The notes: generated from the sequence alone by a model not told the origin. DNA of 64,000 nt from Aquaticitalea lipolytica (GCF_014641635.1 NZ_BMIC01000001.1:1308641-1372640), one strand, 5' to 3'; numbered from the stretch's first letter, positions 35,000 to 44,498 are shown. A program made the numbers and translations.

Positions 35000-36152
35000 T
35001 GCTCAAATAGAAATACAGCTTATTGCAAGTTTAGTTGCCATTGCTTGTGCTATTCCAGGTACATTTTTAGTACTTCGTAAAATGGCAATGATTAGTGATG
35101 CTATTAGTCATTCTATATTACCAGGAATTGTTGTTGGGTTTTTTATCACACAAGACCTCAACTCACCTTTACTTATTTTATTAGCAGCTTTAACTGGAGT
35201 TATAACAGTAGTTTTAGTTGAACGAATTCAGAAAACAGGATTAGTAAAGGAAGACACAGCTATCGGTTTAGTGTTTCCTGCATTGTTTAGTATTGGTGTG
35301 ATTATGATTGCTAAAAATGCCAATGATGTGCATCTAGATGTAGATGCGGTTTTATTAGGTGAATTGGCTTTTGCGCCTTTTGATAGACTCTTTATTTCTG
35401 GAACTGATGTTGGTCCAAAATCATTATGGATTATAGGTTCTATTTTAGTTATTACTGTTGGATTATTAATTGCCTTTTTTAAAGAGTTAAAAGTAAGTAC
35501 GTTTGATGCTGGACTTGCGGCTTCACTTGGTTTTTCACCTGCTTTAATTCATTATGGATTAATGACAGTATCATCTGTCACAACGGTTGGTGCTTTTGAT
35601 GCTGTTGGTGCTATTTTAGTCGTCGCTTTAATGATTGCGCCTGCTGCAAGTGCCTATTTATTGACTACAGATTTAAAGAAAATGCTAGGACTTGCTATTG
35701 TTTTTGGTGTTTTGAGTGCTATTTCTGGCTATTGGTTTGCGCATTGGCTTGATGCATCTATTGCTGGTTCAATTACTACCATGCTTGGTGTGTTGTTTTT
35801 GTTAGTGTATTTGTTTGCACCAAGTAAAGGACTCATTGCAGTAATGTACAGAGAAAAACAGCAACGTATAGAAGTGTCATTACTAACGTTTTTATTGCAT
35901 TTAAAAAATCATAATGAAGAAACTGAACGTCATGTTAATCACCTTAACGAACATATTAATTGGCAAAAAGTACGTAGTAAAACAGTTCTTGATTTAGCGC
36001 TTAAAAACAACATGATTGTAATTGATAATAAAATTGTCTCACTCACCGAAAAAGGTGATGAATTTACATCTCAAGCTATCGATTATATTATCACTAATGA
36101 AGACGCACAAATTGAAGACATGAAAGACGATTTCTTTTTGTTTAGAGGGTAA
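34992..36152 (+). CDS. troD: Second metal ABC transporter permease with C-terminal tail
   Basis: A permease of about 386 residues. The frame is open to 34950, but ATG 34992 (MSNAQIEIQLIASLVAIAC) gives a normal N-terminus, with 8 bases overlapping the previous gene. Motifs are MAMISDAISHSILPGIVVGFF and VGAILVVALMIAPAASAYLL. As in its partner, the C-terminus carries an extra domain with HLNEHINWQKVRSKTVLDLALKNNMIVIDNKIVSLTEKGDEF, similar to a winged helix. Two different permeases imply a heterodimeric channel, as in TroCD. Confidence 0.92.
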   Translation: MSNAQIEIQLIASLVAIACAIPGTFLVLRKMAMISDAISHSILPGIVVGFFITQDLNSPLLILLAALTGVITVVLVERIQKTGLVKEDTAIGLVFPALFSIGVIMIAKNANDVHLDVDAVLLGELAFAPFDRLFISGTDVGPKSLWIIGSILVITVGLLIAFFKELKVSTFDAGLAASLGFSPALIHYGLMTVSSVTTVGAFDAVGAILVVALMIAPAASAYLLTTDLKKMLGLAIVFGVLSAISGYWFAHWLDASIAGSITTMLGVLFLLVYLFAPSKGLIAVMYREKQQRIEVSLLTFLLHLKNHNEETERHVNHLNEHINWQKVRSKTVLDLALKNNMIVIDNKIVSLTEKGDEFTSQAIDYIITNEDAQIEDMKDDFFLFRG

Positions 36153-36195
36153 CTTTGGTATCTTTATATGGCTATTGTCTTAAATATTGGTCTTT

Positions 36196-37386
36196 ATGAA
36201 AAACCTATTTCCGTTATTTATTTTATTTATAATCATTTATTCTTGTGAGAATAAAGAGAAGTATCAAGGAAGATGGACAAATAGTATGTTAAAGTACAGT
36301 GGTTATAATGAGGCGAGAAACCTTGTCATTGAAAACGATTCTATAAAAATTTGTTATCCTTATTTTGAATATTGGCACAAGTATCCTTTATCCATTAAAA
36401 ACAATAATTTAAATTTCAATGGCTTAACATTAAAAAGTATAATTGACAGAGATACTTTGACCTTAAACGATTCTATCTATTTCATAAGAGATAAAGCTGA
36501 TACTTTATATGGAGCTAAAATATTATTATCTATCGATTTGCCAAAAACTTCACATTTGTTAAATCCATCCAAACAAGATAACAATGCAACCATTTATATA
36601 AACTATGGAAAGCGATTAGATAATGGAGAATTTAGTCTACAATTGAATGATAGCTATGCTGACTTTAATGATATTCCAAGTTTCCTTGCCATTGGACATC
36701 GTAGTGGACATTTACCTTTACCTGTTTCATTACTTTTTATTGATAAGTCAGCAAAATTAAATGATATAGAAAAGCTGTTTTTCGAACATCAAAAAATTAA
36801 CTTTTTACAAATTGAATTAGTAATTGATATTAATTTAAATTATTCAGATTCATTAGGCTTCCATTATGAGTATGTAACATTAAATAAAAAGCTTCCACCA
36901 TTTCAAATAAACAAAGATTATGTTGATTTAGTTTTTGACTATTCAACTCCACCTCTACCACCATTTTCCCCTTGGTTTGAAAATGATAATTCAAAACTCA
37001 ACTATATCTTACTTATTGAAAATCAGTTTTATTATAAAAATCAAATAATAGAAAAAGAAGAATTGTTCTCAATAGTTAAAAGTTTTATCGAGGAAAATCA
37101 AATTATATTAAGTTTATATGATTTAAACTCAAATTATGGTTCCTTTATTGAAATGAATGCCACAATCAACTCTGTTTATATGAAAGTAAGAGAAGAAAAA
37201 TCACAACTTAAATATGGGAAATCGTATGTTAAATTAACAAAAAGTGAGTCTGATTCTATAAAAAATGCTACTCCAATGAAACATATATGGAGTTACTCAA
37301 TCCCACATTATAATTCGGTTATTAAAAAAGATAAAACGTTTTTTGGTTTAAAAGTAAAACTAATTGATTCATTGCTTGCAGATTAA
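36196..37386 (+). CDS. Hypothetical lipoprotein
   Basis: A protein of about 396 residues starting at ATG 36196, which begins a lipoprotein signal (MKNLFPLFILFIIIYSC) with lipobox IYSC. The frame extends upstream to a TTG at 36187. The body has no recognised domain. Its last four bases overlap the convergent DnaJ/TerB gene. It begins 43 bases after the transporter operon on the same strand and could be cotranscribed. Confidence 0.78.
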   Translation: MKNLFPLFILFIIIYSCENKEKYQGRWTNSMLKYSGYNEARNLVIENDSIKICYPYFEYWHKYPLSIKNNNLNFNGLTLKSIIDRDTLTLNDSIYFIRDKADTLYGAKILLSIDLPKTSHLLNPSKQDNNATIYINYGKRLDNGEFSLQLNDSYADFNDIPSFLAIGHRSGHLPLPVSLLFIDKSAKLNDIEKLFFEHQKINFLQIELVIDINLNYSDSLGFHYEYVTLNKKLPPFQINKDYVDLVFDYSTPPLPPFSPWFENDNSKLNYILLIENQFYYKNQIIEKEELFSIVKSFIEENQIILSLYDLNSNYGSFIEMNATINSVYMKVREEKSQLKYGKSYVKLTKSESDSIKNATPMKHIWSYSIPHYNSVIKKDKTFFGLKVKLIDSLLAD

Positions 37387-38162
37387 AACCCTCTCTCTTT
37401 CTGCAATTGCTCGTAAGCTTGTTGTACTTGTCTGAATTTTTCTTCCGCTCCTTTTTGATGTTCTTCACCTAAGTGAATCACTTTATCAGGATGGTATTTT
37501 TTTGCCATTTTTCGGTAAGCAGCTTTAATTTCATCTACTGTTGCAGCTTTAGTAATCTCTAAAATCTTATAGGCATTATCGCTACTATTATAAAACATAG
37601 CTTTAATACTTTCAAAATCACGAGAACTAATACCTAAATAACCAGAAATTGTATAAATCTGTGTTACTTCGTTTTCAGTAACCATAGTATCTGCTTTAGC
37701 TATTCCGAAAAGAAAATGAAGCAATTGTAAACGCGATGGATGATCCATCATTTGCTGTATTTGCATACAAACCTGACGCGTTGGTATTTGTTGCTGATTA
37801 ATATTTTTAAACAATTTAAAAGCATGATCTGCACGCTCTTTTCCGTACATGTTAATAAACTGTTGACGTACAAAATCTAATTCTCGTTGATCTTGTTTTC
37901 CATCTGCTTTAATTACAATAGAAGCTAATATAAGTAGGCTCACTTCAAAATCGCCAGACTGAGTTTTTGGGCGCTCTTGTGGTCTTGTTCTATAAGTTGT
38001 TTGTCGTCTTTGTTGCTTAGTATTGCCTTGTCCTAAAAAAGGGCTTCTATTACCATCAGACATTGCATCTATAACACTACCTAATGCCAATCCTATAATT
38101 GCACCAATTGGTCCACCAACCGACCAACCTAACGATGCTCCTATCCATTTTGAAAAACTCAT
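37383..38162 (-). CDS. djlA: DjlA-like TerB/DnaJ co-chaperone
   Basis: A 259-residue protein with three parts: an N-terminal glycine-rich membrane segment (GWSVGGPIGAIIGLALGSVID), a TerB-like helical domain (about residues 70-180, LLILASIVIKADGKQDQRELDFVRQQF) and a C-terminal J domain (about residues 195-255) with the HPDK motif. This order matches DjlA, a membrane-attached Hsp70 co-chaperone. It overlaps the convergent lipoprotein gene by 4 bases. Confidence 0.9.
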   Translation of the reverse strand: MSFSKWIGASLGWSVGGPIGAIIGLALGSVIDAMSDGNRSPFLGQGNTKQQRRQTTYRTRPQERPKTQSGDFEVSLLILASIVIKADGKQDQRELDFVRQQFINMYGKERADHAFKLFKNINQQQIPTRQVCMQIQQMMDHPSRLQLLHFLFGIAKADTMVTENEVTQIYTISGYLGISSRDFESIKAMFYNSSDNAYKILEITKAATVDEIKAAYRKMAKKYHPDKVIHLGEEHQKGAEEKFRQVQQAYEQLQKERGF

Positions 38163-38238
38163 GTAAACTATTGATTTTATTTATGGGTAAATATACTATT
38201 TGTTAGTAGATTACATAGGTACTTTGTTACACAATTGG

Positions 38239-38246
38239 TATCTTTG
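38239..38246 (+). promoter_or_regulatory. Candidate -7 promoter element of bacilliredoxin gene
   Basis: TATCTTTG matches TAnnTTTG exactly and lies about 34 bases before the ATG. A -33 TTG at the standard distance is not clear. Confidence 0.45.
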
Positions 38247-38279
38247 CAGTCTAAATATTAATTATAAAATTTAAAATAT

Positions 38280-38690
38280 ATGTATCCAGCAGAATTAGTA
38301 AAACCAATGCGTGAAGATTTAACCAAAGTTGGTTTTGAAGAATTACATACTGCAGAAGCTGTAAATGCTGCTTTAGCAAAAGAAGGCACTACTTTAGTAG
38401 TTGTAAATTCTGTTTGTGGTTGCGCAGCTGCAAATGCTCGTCCAGGAGCTAGAATAAGTTTACAAAATGCAAAACGTCCTGATCATATTGTTACTGTTTT
38501 TGCAGGTGTAGATAAAGAAGCTGTTGACCAAGCAAGACAACACATGATTCCTTTTCCTCCAAGCTCACCAAGTATGGCTTTATTTAAAAATGGAGAATTA
38601 GTACACATGCTAGAGCGTCATCATATTGAAGGTCGTCCAGCTGAAATGATTGCAGAAAACCTTGTAGATGCTTACAACGAATATTGCTAA
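38280..38690 (+). CDS. BrxA/BrxB-type bacilliredoxin (YphP/YqiW family)
   Basis: A 136-residue thioredoxin-fold protein. The active-site CxC is CGC in VVNSVCGCAAANARPG, and SSPSMALFKNGELVHMLERHHIEGR is the family signature. In Firmicutes this family removes bacillithiol from proteins; many Bacteroidota also carry it and are thought to use bacillithiol. The length is typical. A strong terminator follows, so it is likely monocistronic. Confidence 0.93.
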   Translation: MYPAELVKPMREDLTKVGFEELHTAEAVNAALAKEGTTLVVVNSVCGCAAANARPGARISLQNAKRPDHIVTVFAGVDKEAVDQARQHMIPFPPSSPSMALFKNGELVHMLERHHIEGRPAEMIAENLVDAYNEYC

Positions 38691-38710
38691 AAAGTATTAA
38701 GTTGATAACT

Positions 38711-38740
38711 AAAAGCCACATAAATGTATGTGGCTTTTTT
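38711..38740 (+). terminator. Intrinsic terminator after bacilliredoxin
   Basis: AAAAGCCACAT and ATGTGGCTTTT form an 11-bp stem with loop AAATGT and a following T tract. It lies 20 bases after the stop codon. Confidence 0.88.
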
Positions 38741-38795
38741 TGTGTTTAAACGCAACCTTTTTTGCAAACACGCATCTACTGTAAAAACTCTTGCT

Positions 38796-39191
38796 ATGAA
38801 AACATTTAATCTATTTTTAGTACTTACTCTAATTCTATCTTTAACTACATCTAGCTGTATTGAAGACGATTCTGATTCATTTTGTGATAGCCAACTTATT
38901 TATTTAAGCTCACTTAAGGCCAATATTGAAGGTCTTGCTGCAACTTCTATTTGTAACGAAAATTTTGAATGTCGTTACATTGCTTTTGGAAGTAAACCAT
39001 GTGGTGGACCATGGGAATTTTTGTTTTATACAACATCAATAGACACAATGGAGTTAGAAAATCTTGTTGCTTCATACAATGCTCTTGAAGCAGACTATAA
39101 CGAAAATTGTGACGCAGTTTCAGACTGTTCTACACCAATTCCTCCAATAGATTTTAGTTGCGAAAACAATCAATGTATTCCTATATATTAA
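38796..39191 (+). CDS. Hypothetical Cys-rich lipoprotein
   Basis: A protein of about 131 residues starting at ATG 38796, with lipoprotein signal MKTFNLFLVLTLILSLTTSSC. The frame is open to 38724, but that earlier ATG lies inside the terminator hairpin and is rejected. The mature part is acidic, with several cysteines (CDSQLIYL, TSICNENFECRYIAFGSKPCGG, NCDAVSDC, CENNQC) that could form disulfides. No family is recognised. Confidence 0.78.
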   Translation: MKTFNLFLVLTLILSLTTSSCIEDDSDSFCDSQLIYLSSLKANIEGLAATSICNENFECRYIAFGSKPCGGPWEFLFYTTSIDTMELENLVASYNALEADYNENCDAVSDCSTPIPPIDFSCENNQCIPIY

Positions 39192-39193
39192 TA

Positions 39194-39201
39194 TAGTTTT
39201 G
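39194..39201 (+). promoter_or_regulatory. Candidate -7 promoter element of plsC
   Basis: TAGTTTTG fits TAnnTTTG 27 bases before the plsC ATG and gives a leader of about 20 bases. A second match, TACTTTTG (39216-39223), lies too close to the ATG to be the main element. Confidence 0.4.
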
Positions 39202-39227
39202 CATTAAGTTTTTATTACTTTTGGGCT

Positions 39228-39965
39228 ATGAATAAAATCTTAGCTTACCCTTTAACTGTTATCTATTTGCTTTGTTTTGGATTAACACTTGTTGTGTTTC
39301 ATCCCATACAGTGGTTTTGCTTTAATGTGCTAGGTTATAAGGCACACAAAACTAGCGTCGATTGGTTACAGTTTTTTATCATGCGCTCAACAAATATATT
39401 GGGAACTCGTTATACGTTTACTAACCCTTACCAAATAGATACAGACCAACCTTTAATAATTGTAGCCAATCATCAAAGTATGTACGACATTTCGCCAATA
39501 ATGTGGTACATGCGTAAGCATCATCCAAAATTTATTAGCAAACAAGAACTAGGCAAAGGAATTCCTAGTGTTTCTTACAATTTACGTCATGGAGGTTCTG
39601 TTTTAATTGATAGAAAAAATCCGAGGCAGTCATTACCAGCTATTATGAAATTTGGAGAATATATTGAAGAAACAAAAAGAGCTGCTGTTATTTTTCCTGA
39701 AGGCACACGTAGTAAAAATGGAGAGCCTAAACCGTTTCAAACTAAAGGGCTAGAGGTTTTATTTAAAAAAATTCCGTCTGCTACAATTGTTCCAATAAGT
39801 ATTAATAACTCATGGAAAATGTTAAGATATGGTAAATTTCCTATGGGAATTGGAAATCATTTGAAGTTTACAGTGCATCAGCCTATCAAATTAGCTACCT
39901 TTACAAATAGAGAAGAATTAATACGTACTATTGAACATACTATTTCTTCAAATATTAATCCCTAA
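39228..39965 (+). CDS. plsC: 1-acyl-sn-glycerol-3-phosphate acyltransferase
   Basis: A 245-residue membrane acyltransferase that makes phosphatidic acid from lysophosphatidic acid. The catalytic HX4D box is NHQSMYD near residue 83, and the substrate motif is FPEGTRS near residue 156. One N-terminal hydrophobic segment anchors it. It lies 9 bases before the desaturase gene, placing lipid assembly and fatty-acid desaturation in one operon. Confidence 0.94.
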   Translation: MNKILAYPLTVIYLLCFGLTLVVFHPIQWFCFNVLGYKAHKTSVDWLQFFIMRSTNILGTRYTFTNPYQIDTDQPLIIVANHQSMYDISPIMWYMRKHHPKFISKQELGKGIPSVSYNLRHGGSVLIDRKNPRQSLPAIMKFGEYIEETKRAAVIFPEGTRSKNGEPKPFQTKGLEVLFKKIPSATIVPISINNSWKMLRYGKFPMGIGNHLKFTVHQPIKLATFTNREELIRTIEHTISSNINP

Positions 39966-39974
39966 AAATAAATT

Positions 39975-40964
39975 ATGTCTTTAAAAAATGTACGATTGGA
40001 GGTAATGCAGCATCTGGAAAAAGACGTCGATTCCTTAATAGAAAAATATCTTATTCCTGTAGATAAAATATGGCAACCAACCGATTTTTTGCCTAATTCG
40101 GAAGGTGATAATTTTTTTGAAGAAGTTGCCGAAATTAGAGAATTAGCCAAAGAATTGCCTTATGATTTTTGGGTGGTTTTAGTTGGTGATATGATAACTG
40201 AAGAGGCCTTACCAACATACGAATCTTGGTTAATGGATGTTGAAGGTGTCGATCAAGTAGGTGGAAACTCTTGGGGAAAATGGGTTAGGCATTGGACTGC
40301 GGAAGAAAACAGACATGGAGATGTACTAAATAAATATTTGTACTTATCTGGTCGTGTTAATATGAGAGAAATTGAAAAAACTACGCAGCATTTAATTGCT
40401 GATGGTTTTGATATAGGCACAGATAGAGATCCTTATAAAAACTTTATTTACACTAGTTTTCAAGAGTTGGCAACTTATATTTCTCATAATAGAGTTGCAA
40501 AGATGGCTAAAGAGAGAGGCAACAAACAACTCTTTAAAATGTGTAATATAATTTCTGGAGACGAGATGCGCCATCATCATGCATATTCAGAGTTTGTGGA
40601 ACGTATTTTTACAGTCGATCCTAGTCAGATGATGTTGGCTTTTCAATACATGATGAAACAAAAAATTACCATGCCAGCACATTTTTTAAGAGAATCTGGA
40701 GATAAAATAAGTACTGCTTTTGAAGAATTTTCTAATACAGCACAGCGCATTGGTGTTTACACATCAATGGATTATGTTGATATTTTAGAAAAGCTTGTTA
40801 AACGATGGGAAATAGGTAACATCACAAACCTATCTGATGAAGCAGAAAAAGCACGCGATTATTTAATGAAATTACCTGATCGTATGAGACGTTTATCAGA
40901 ACGAATGAAAATTCCTGAAAACTCATACCAGTTTAAATGGGTTGAGCCTGCTGTTTTAAGGTAG
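39975..40964 (+). CDS. Acyl-ACP desaturase (stearoyl-ACP type)
   Basis: A 329-residue soluble diiron enzyme that introduces a double bond into acyl-ACP. The two iron-binding helices are TAEENRHGD near residue 115 and SGDEMRHH near residue 197, giving the paired ExxH pattern of the ferritin-like desaturases. It lies 9 bases after plsC. Unsaturated fatty acids would help membrane fluidity in cold water, though that link is inference. A terminator hairpin follows. Confidence 0.93.
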   Translation: MSLKNVRLEVMQHLEKDVDSLIEKYLIPVDKIWQPTDFLPNSEGDNFFEEVAEIRELAKELPYDFWVVLVGDMITEEALPTYESWLMDVEGVDQVGGNSWGKWVRHWTAEENRHGDVLNKYLYLSGRVNMREIEKTTQHLIADGFDIGTDRDPYKNFIYTSFQELATYISHNRVAKMAKERGNKQLFKMCNIISGDEMRHHHAYSEFVERIFTVDPSQMMLAFQYMMKQKITMPAHFLRESGDKISTAFEEFSNTAQRIGVYTSMDYVDILEKLVKRWEIGNITNLSDEAEKARDYLMKLPDRMRRLSERMKIPENSYQFKWVEPAVLR

Positions 40965-40986
40965 AACTCTTTTAATATTTATAAGT

Positions 40987-41018
40987 AAATTCCTTTCGAT
41001 TATTTGAAAGGAATTTTT
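40987..41018 (+). terminator. Intrinsic terminator after acyl-ACP desaturase
   Basis: AAATTCCTTTC and GAAAGGAATTT form an 11-bp stem with an 8-base loop and a following T tract. It lies 22 bases after the desaturase stop and ends the plsC-desaturase unit. Confidence 0.82.
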
Positions 41019-41029
41019 ATTTTTAAACT

Positions 41030-41683
41030 ATGACTTCAAAAGAACAAATTAATAAAACCATAGCTTTTGTAAAAGAACAACTTACTAATGCCGAAGGTGG
41101 ACACGATTGGTTTCATATTGAAAGAGTGTATAAAAACTCATTACTCATTTCAAAAAATGAAAATGTAGATGTTTTTATTGTTCAACTAGGTGCTTTATTA
41201 CATGATATTGCTGATAGTAAATTTCATAATGGAGACGAAACTGTTGGTCCAAAAGTAGCTCGTGAGTTTTTATTCAATATTAATGTAGATAGTAAAGCTA
41301 TTGAGCATGTTATAAAAATCATTGAAAACATTTCTTTTAAAGGAGGAAACGAAATTCAAAAATTTAAGTCTCCAGAACTTGATGTTGTACAAGATGCAGA
41401 CCGATTAGATGCGCTTGGTGCTATTGGTATTGCAAGAACATTTAATTATGGTGGATTTAAAAACAGAACACTATTTAATCCAGATATTAAGCCCAACCTA
41501 AATATGAGCAAAGAAGAATACAAAGCTTCATCTGCTCCTACAATTAATCATTTTTATGAGAAGTTATTATTGTTAAAAGATAAAATGAACACAAAAACTG
41601 GAAAACGAATTGCTGAAAAACGACATAAGTTTATGGAATTGTATTTAGAACAATTTTATGCTGAATGGGATGGGAAACGTTAA
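41030..41683 (+). CDS. HD-domain phosphohydrolase
   Basis: A 217-residue metal-dependent phosphohydrolase. The HD motif set is visible as HDWFHIERVYKN near residue 24, LLHDIADSKFHNGDE near residue 60 and the distal VVQDADRLDALGAIGIARTF near residue 122. This pattern matches the YedJ/YpgQ group, which acts on nucleotides; the exact substrate is unknown. It overlaps the following GNAT gene by 14 bases. Confidence 0.92.
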   Translation: MTSKEQINKTIAFVKEQLTNAEGGHDWFHIERVYKNSLLISKNENVDVFIVQLGALLHDIADSKFHNGDETVGPKVAREFLFNINVDSKAIEHVIKIIENISFKGGNEIQKFKSPELDVVQDADRLDALGAIGIARTFNYGGFKNRTLFNPDIKPNLNMSKEEYKASSAPTINHFYEKLLLLKDKMNTKTGKRIAEKRHKFMELYLEQFYAEWDGKR

Positions 41684-42134
41684 TATATCATATAACATTT
41701 TTGAAGGTGATTTAAGCAACAATCTTTTCACAGAATTACTTCATCTTTATAATCAACTTTTTGAAGATGCCGATTTAGAATTTTTTAAAACTCGCTTTAC
41801 AACACAAGCAAACATTTGTTCTGTTTTAGCTTTTAAAAAAACGCAGCTTATTGGATTTAAAATTGGATATCCTATTGAAAACAATACTTTTTATAGTTGG
41901 ATTGGAGGCGTAAACTCTGAATTTAGAAATATTGGAATAGGAAAACAGCTTGCTACTTTGCAAGAAAATTATGCTATTCAAAAAGGATTTTCAGTATTAA
42001 AAACCAAGTCCATGAATAGGTTTAAACCAATGATGATTTTAAACTTAAAAAACGGATTTAATATTACTAAAGTCTACACCAATACAAAAGGGCAAACAAA
42101 AATTGTATTTGAAAAACAATTAAAACAGCTTTAA
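41670..42134 (+). CDS. GNAT-family N-acetyltransferase
   Basis: A protein of about 154 residues of the GNAT fold, transferring an acetyl group from acetyl-CoA. The acetyl-CoA-binding turn is RNIGIGKQLATLQENYA. The reading frame is open to 41658; ATG 41670 is chosen because it keeps the overlap with the HD gene short. Its end overlaps the convergent radical SAM gene by 15 bases. Substrate is unknown. Confidence 0.87.
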   Translation: MGNVNISYNIFEGDLSNNLFTELLHLYNQLFEDADLEFFKTRFTTQANICSVLAFKKTQLIGFKIGYPIENNTFYSWIGGVNSEFRNIGIGKQLATLQENYAIQKGFSVLKTKSMNRFKPMMILNLKNGFNITKVYTNTKGQTKIVFEKQLKQL

Positions 42135-43193
42135 CTGCCCAACTTTGTATTGCTCGTGAAGAGTAGTATTTAGTTTAGGCATTGACTTACCTTTAAAATA
42201 TTTCAGTCTGGCCAATTTTACTAAATCATTAATTTGTTTAGCTATTTCACCTTCACCACGCATTCGTGTTCCGTAACGAGAATCGTTTAAATTCCCTCCA
42301 TGGCAGCTTTCTATTTGGTGCAATACTTTATCTGCTCTATCTGGCATAGTTTTCTTAATCCAATCGGTAAATATTTCTCCTATTGCACCATTAAGTCTCA
42401 CAATAGTGTGAGCAATACCCAAGGCTCCAGCTTCAGAAACGGTCTTTGCCAATGGTAATATTTCATGGCTATTAATTGATGGAATTATTGGAGCTAACAT
42501 TACATTTACTGGTATTCCGTTTTCGCTTAATATTTTTACGGTTTCTAATCTTTTTTTTATGGTTGCAGTACGAGGCTCTAAAACTCGACGAGTATCTTCA
42601 GAAAGCGAAGTAATAGACACATTTACATTTATTAAATTGTCCTTGGCAAGCTCTTTTAAAATATCTAAATCTCGAAGAATTAATGCGTTTTTTGTAATTA
42701 TAGCAACTGGGTGTTTATATTTTAAAAACACCTCTAAACATTGTCTTGTTATTTTAAATTGTTGTTCGGCTGGTTGGTAACAATCTGTATTACCAGACAT
42801 CACAATTGGATGTGCTTGCCAACTTTTCTTTTTTAATAATTCTTCGAGTAATTTTGGAGCATCTTTTTTAACCAAAATACGTCGCTCAAAATCCAAGCCT
42901 GCACTATAACCCCAAAACTCATGACTATTGCGTGCATAACAATATATACAACCATGCTCGCAGCCTTGATACATATTCATAGAATACATCATACCAACAT
43001 CTGGACTATCAACTTTATTGACGATGGTTTTAGGAAACACTTCCAGATAAAGCGTTTTGTTTTTATCGGCTTCTTCACCTTCTTTAGCACAAAATTCGAG
43101 GAAATCGTCACGCATTTCATGACTTAATTGGAAAAATCGATTAGGAGTGTTGAGTTGTGCTCCACGACCTTTTATGGCAGGATTTGGGTTCAT
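42120..43193 (-). CDS. PA0069-type radical SAM protein (SplB-like)
   Basis: A 357-residue radical SAM protein. The iron-sulfur cluster motif is CEHGCIYCYARNSHEF (CxxxCxxC) near residue 74, with the SAM-binding GNTDCYQPAEQ further on. The family is a distant relative of spore photoproduct lyase, but most members lie in non-sporulating bacteria and have no known substrate. It is monocistronic and converges with the GNAT gene. Confidence 0.9.
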   Translation of the reverse strand: MNPNPAIKGRGAQLNTPNRFFQLSHEMRDDFLEFCAKEGEEADKNKTLYLEVFPKTIVNKVDSPDVGMMYSMNMYQGCEHGCIYCYARNSHEFWGYSAGLDFERRILVKKDAPKLLEELLKKKSWQAHPIVMSGNTDCYQPAEQQFKITRQCLEVFLKYKHPVAIITKNALILRDLDILKELAKDNLINVNVSITSLSEDTRRVLEPRTATIKKRLETVKILSENGIPVNVMLAPIIPSINSHEILPLAKTVSEAGALGIAHTIVRLNGAIGEIFTDWIKKTMPDRADKVLHQIESCHGGNLNDSRYGTRMRGEGEIAKQINDLVKLARLKYFKGKSMPKLNTTLHEQYKVGQLKLF

Positions 43194-43331
43194 AATACTA
43201 AAATTAAAAGGTGGTTATTTGAAAAACTACTCTTTAAAATTAATTAATTATAAGTTTTAATACTGTTAAATTGAAAACTGGTTATAAACAAATTGTGTAG
43301 GAATTACTTTAGTAAATTTGTTGTGAGCGAT

Positions 43332-44498
43332 TTATTCTTTACAATACTTTTCTAAGGCATCTAAAACCATATGATTATCATCACCTAGTGAAACAGCTTT
43401 ATTTAGATCTTGACATATTTTAGTCATTTCTGATTTTGGAATTTCTACTTCCTTTGTGGCTAATATTTGAAAATCATTTGATTTAGATATAGTTCTACTA
43501 TCACTAAATTCATGTTTTCTAATTATTGTAAACGCTCTATTAGAATATGCATTAGTAAAATAAGGTTCAATTTCTAATGCTTTATTAAAATCTGATAAAG
43601 CTTCATCAAATTGAAAATCATTTAATTTCATTGTTCCCCTTGCAAAATAACCATCAGCCCAAGTCGAATCTAACTCAATAGCCTTGGTTAGTTTTTTTAT
43701 TGCTGCTTTATAATTAACCTGTTTGTATAGTTCTTGTGATTCATTATAATAATCAAATAACTTTTCACTTAATTTATCTTTAATAAAAACTCCATTTTCA
43801 TAATAACTTGTTCCTTTAATTTTACCTGTTGAATAATATGAAACTACTTCTCCATCCATTTTTCCTTCGTCTGTAAAATGAGCTTTTTGTTTCAATTGTC
43901 CATTAGGATGATACATCTCCCAATCACCAACTTCTTTCCCATTCTTTAGAACCCCTTTTTGCATTAAAGTGCCATCAGCATAAAATCTTTGCTCAAGCCC
44001 ATTAGAAATTCCGTTATCATATTCGATTTCGTCTGAAACCTTTCCCGAAAGATGGTATTTTAATCGTTTTCCTTTCAGTTTTCCATTAAATAGCACTCCT
44101 TCTCCCTGAATTTTTCCATTTAAATAATAATCTATAAATTTTCCCGAATAAGGAGTTGCATTTTTAAGACACCAAACACCATTTATTTTGGTCATCTTAT
44201 TAGTTGTTGGAATAGCTTTAATACTATCAGGCCTTTGAATATAATCTTTAGTAAAAACATAAATAATTCCATCTAAATTTTTATAACCGATTGAATCAAT
44301 TGTCTTTTTATTTTTAATAACAACAACATTATCAATATCATTTTCAGTTAAAATTCCAAACCCTTTTTTTGGCTCTTCAATTATAGGAATAGAATCTACT
44401 ATATAGAGTACATTCTCGTTTTGAGATACAACATTAAATATTCTAAAAATAATTAGAAGAAATAGAACCGTTTTTTTCAATTGATTATTTGTTTTCAT
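43332..44498 (-). CDS. Exported YwqK-repeat plus TPR protein
   Basis: A 388-residue secreted or periplasmic protein with a signal peptide near the N-terminus (TVLFLLIIFRIFNVVSQ). The middle, about residues 115-230, has tandem MORN-variant (YwqK-type) repeats such as GKFIDYYLNGKIQGEGVLFNG and DWEMYHPNGQLKQKAHF. The C-terminal third is TPR (KAIELDSTWADGYFARGTMKLNDFQFDEALSDFNKALEI). This pairing is common in Bacteroidota and has no known function. YwqK 'antitoxin' names are based on homology only. Confidence 0.87.
   Translation of the reverse strand: MKTNNQLKKTVLFLLIIFRIFNVVSQNENVLYIVDSIPIIEEPKKGFGILTENDIDNVVVIKNKKTIDSIGYKNLDGIIYVFTKDYIQRPDSIKAIPTTNKMTKINGVWCLKNATPYSGKFIDYYLNGKIQGEGVLFNGKLKGKRLKYHLSGKVSDEIEYDNGISNGLEQRFYADGTLMQKGVLKNGKEVGDWEMYHPNGQLKQKAHFTDEGKMDGEVVSYYSTGKIKGTSYYENGVFIKDKLSEKLFDYYNESQELYKQVNYKAAIKKLTKAIELDSTWADGYFARGTMKLNDFQFDEALSDFNKALEIEPYFTNAYSNRAFTIIRKHEFSDSRTISKSNDFQILATKEVEIPKSEMTKICQDLNKAVSLGDDNHMVLDALEKYCKE

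Noticed and set aside
38724-38795. Longer start for the Cys-rich lipoprotein
   Set aside because: The ATG at 38724 is inside the terminator hairpin and would bury the lipoprotein signal 24 residues inward.
39216-39223. TACTTTTG as plsC promoter
   Set aside because: It is only 4 bases before the ATG, too close for a usual leader; an earlier match at 39194 is more plausible.
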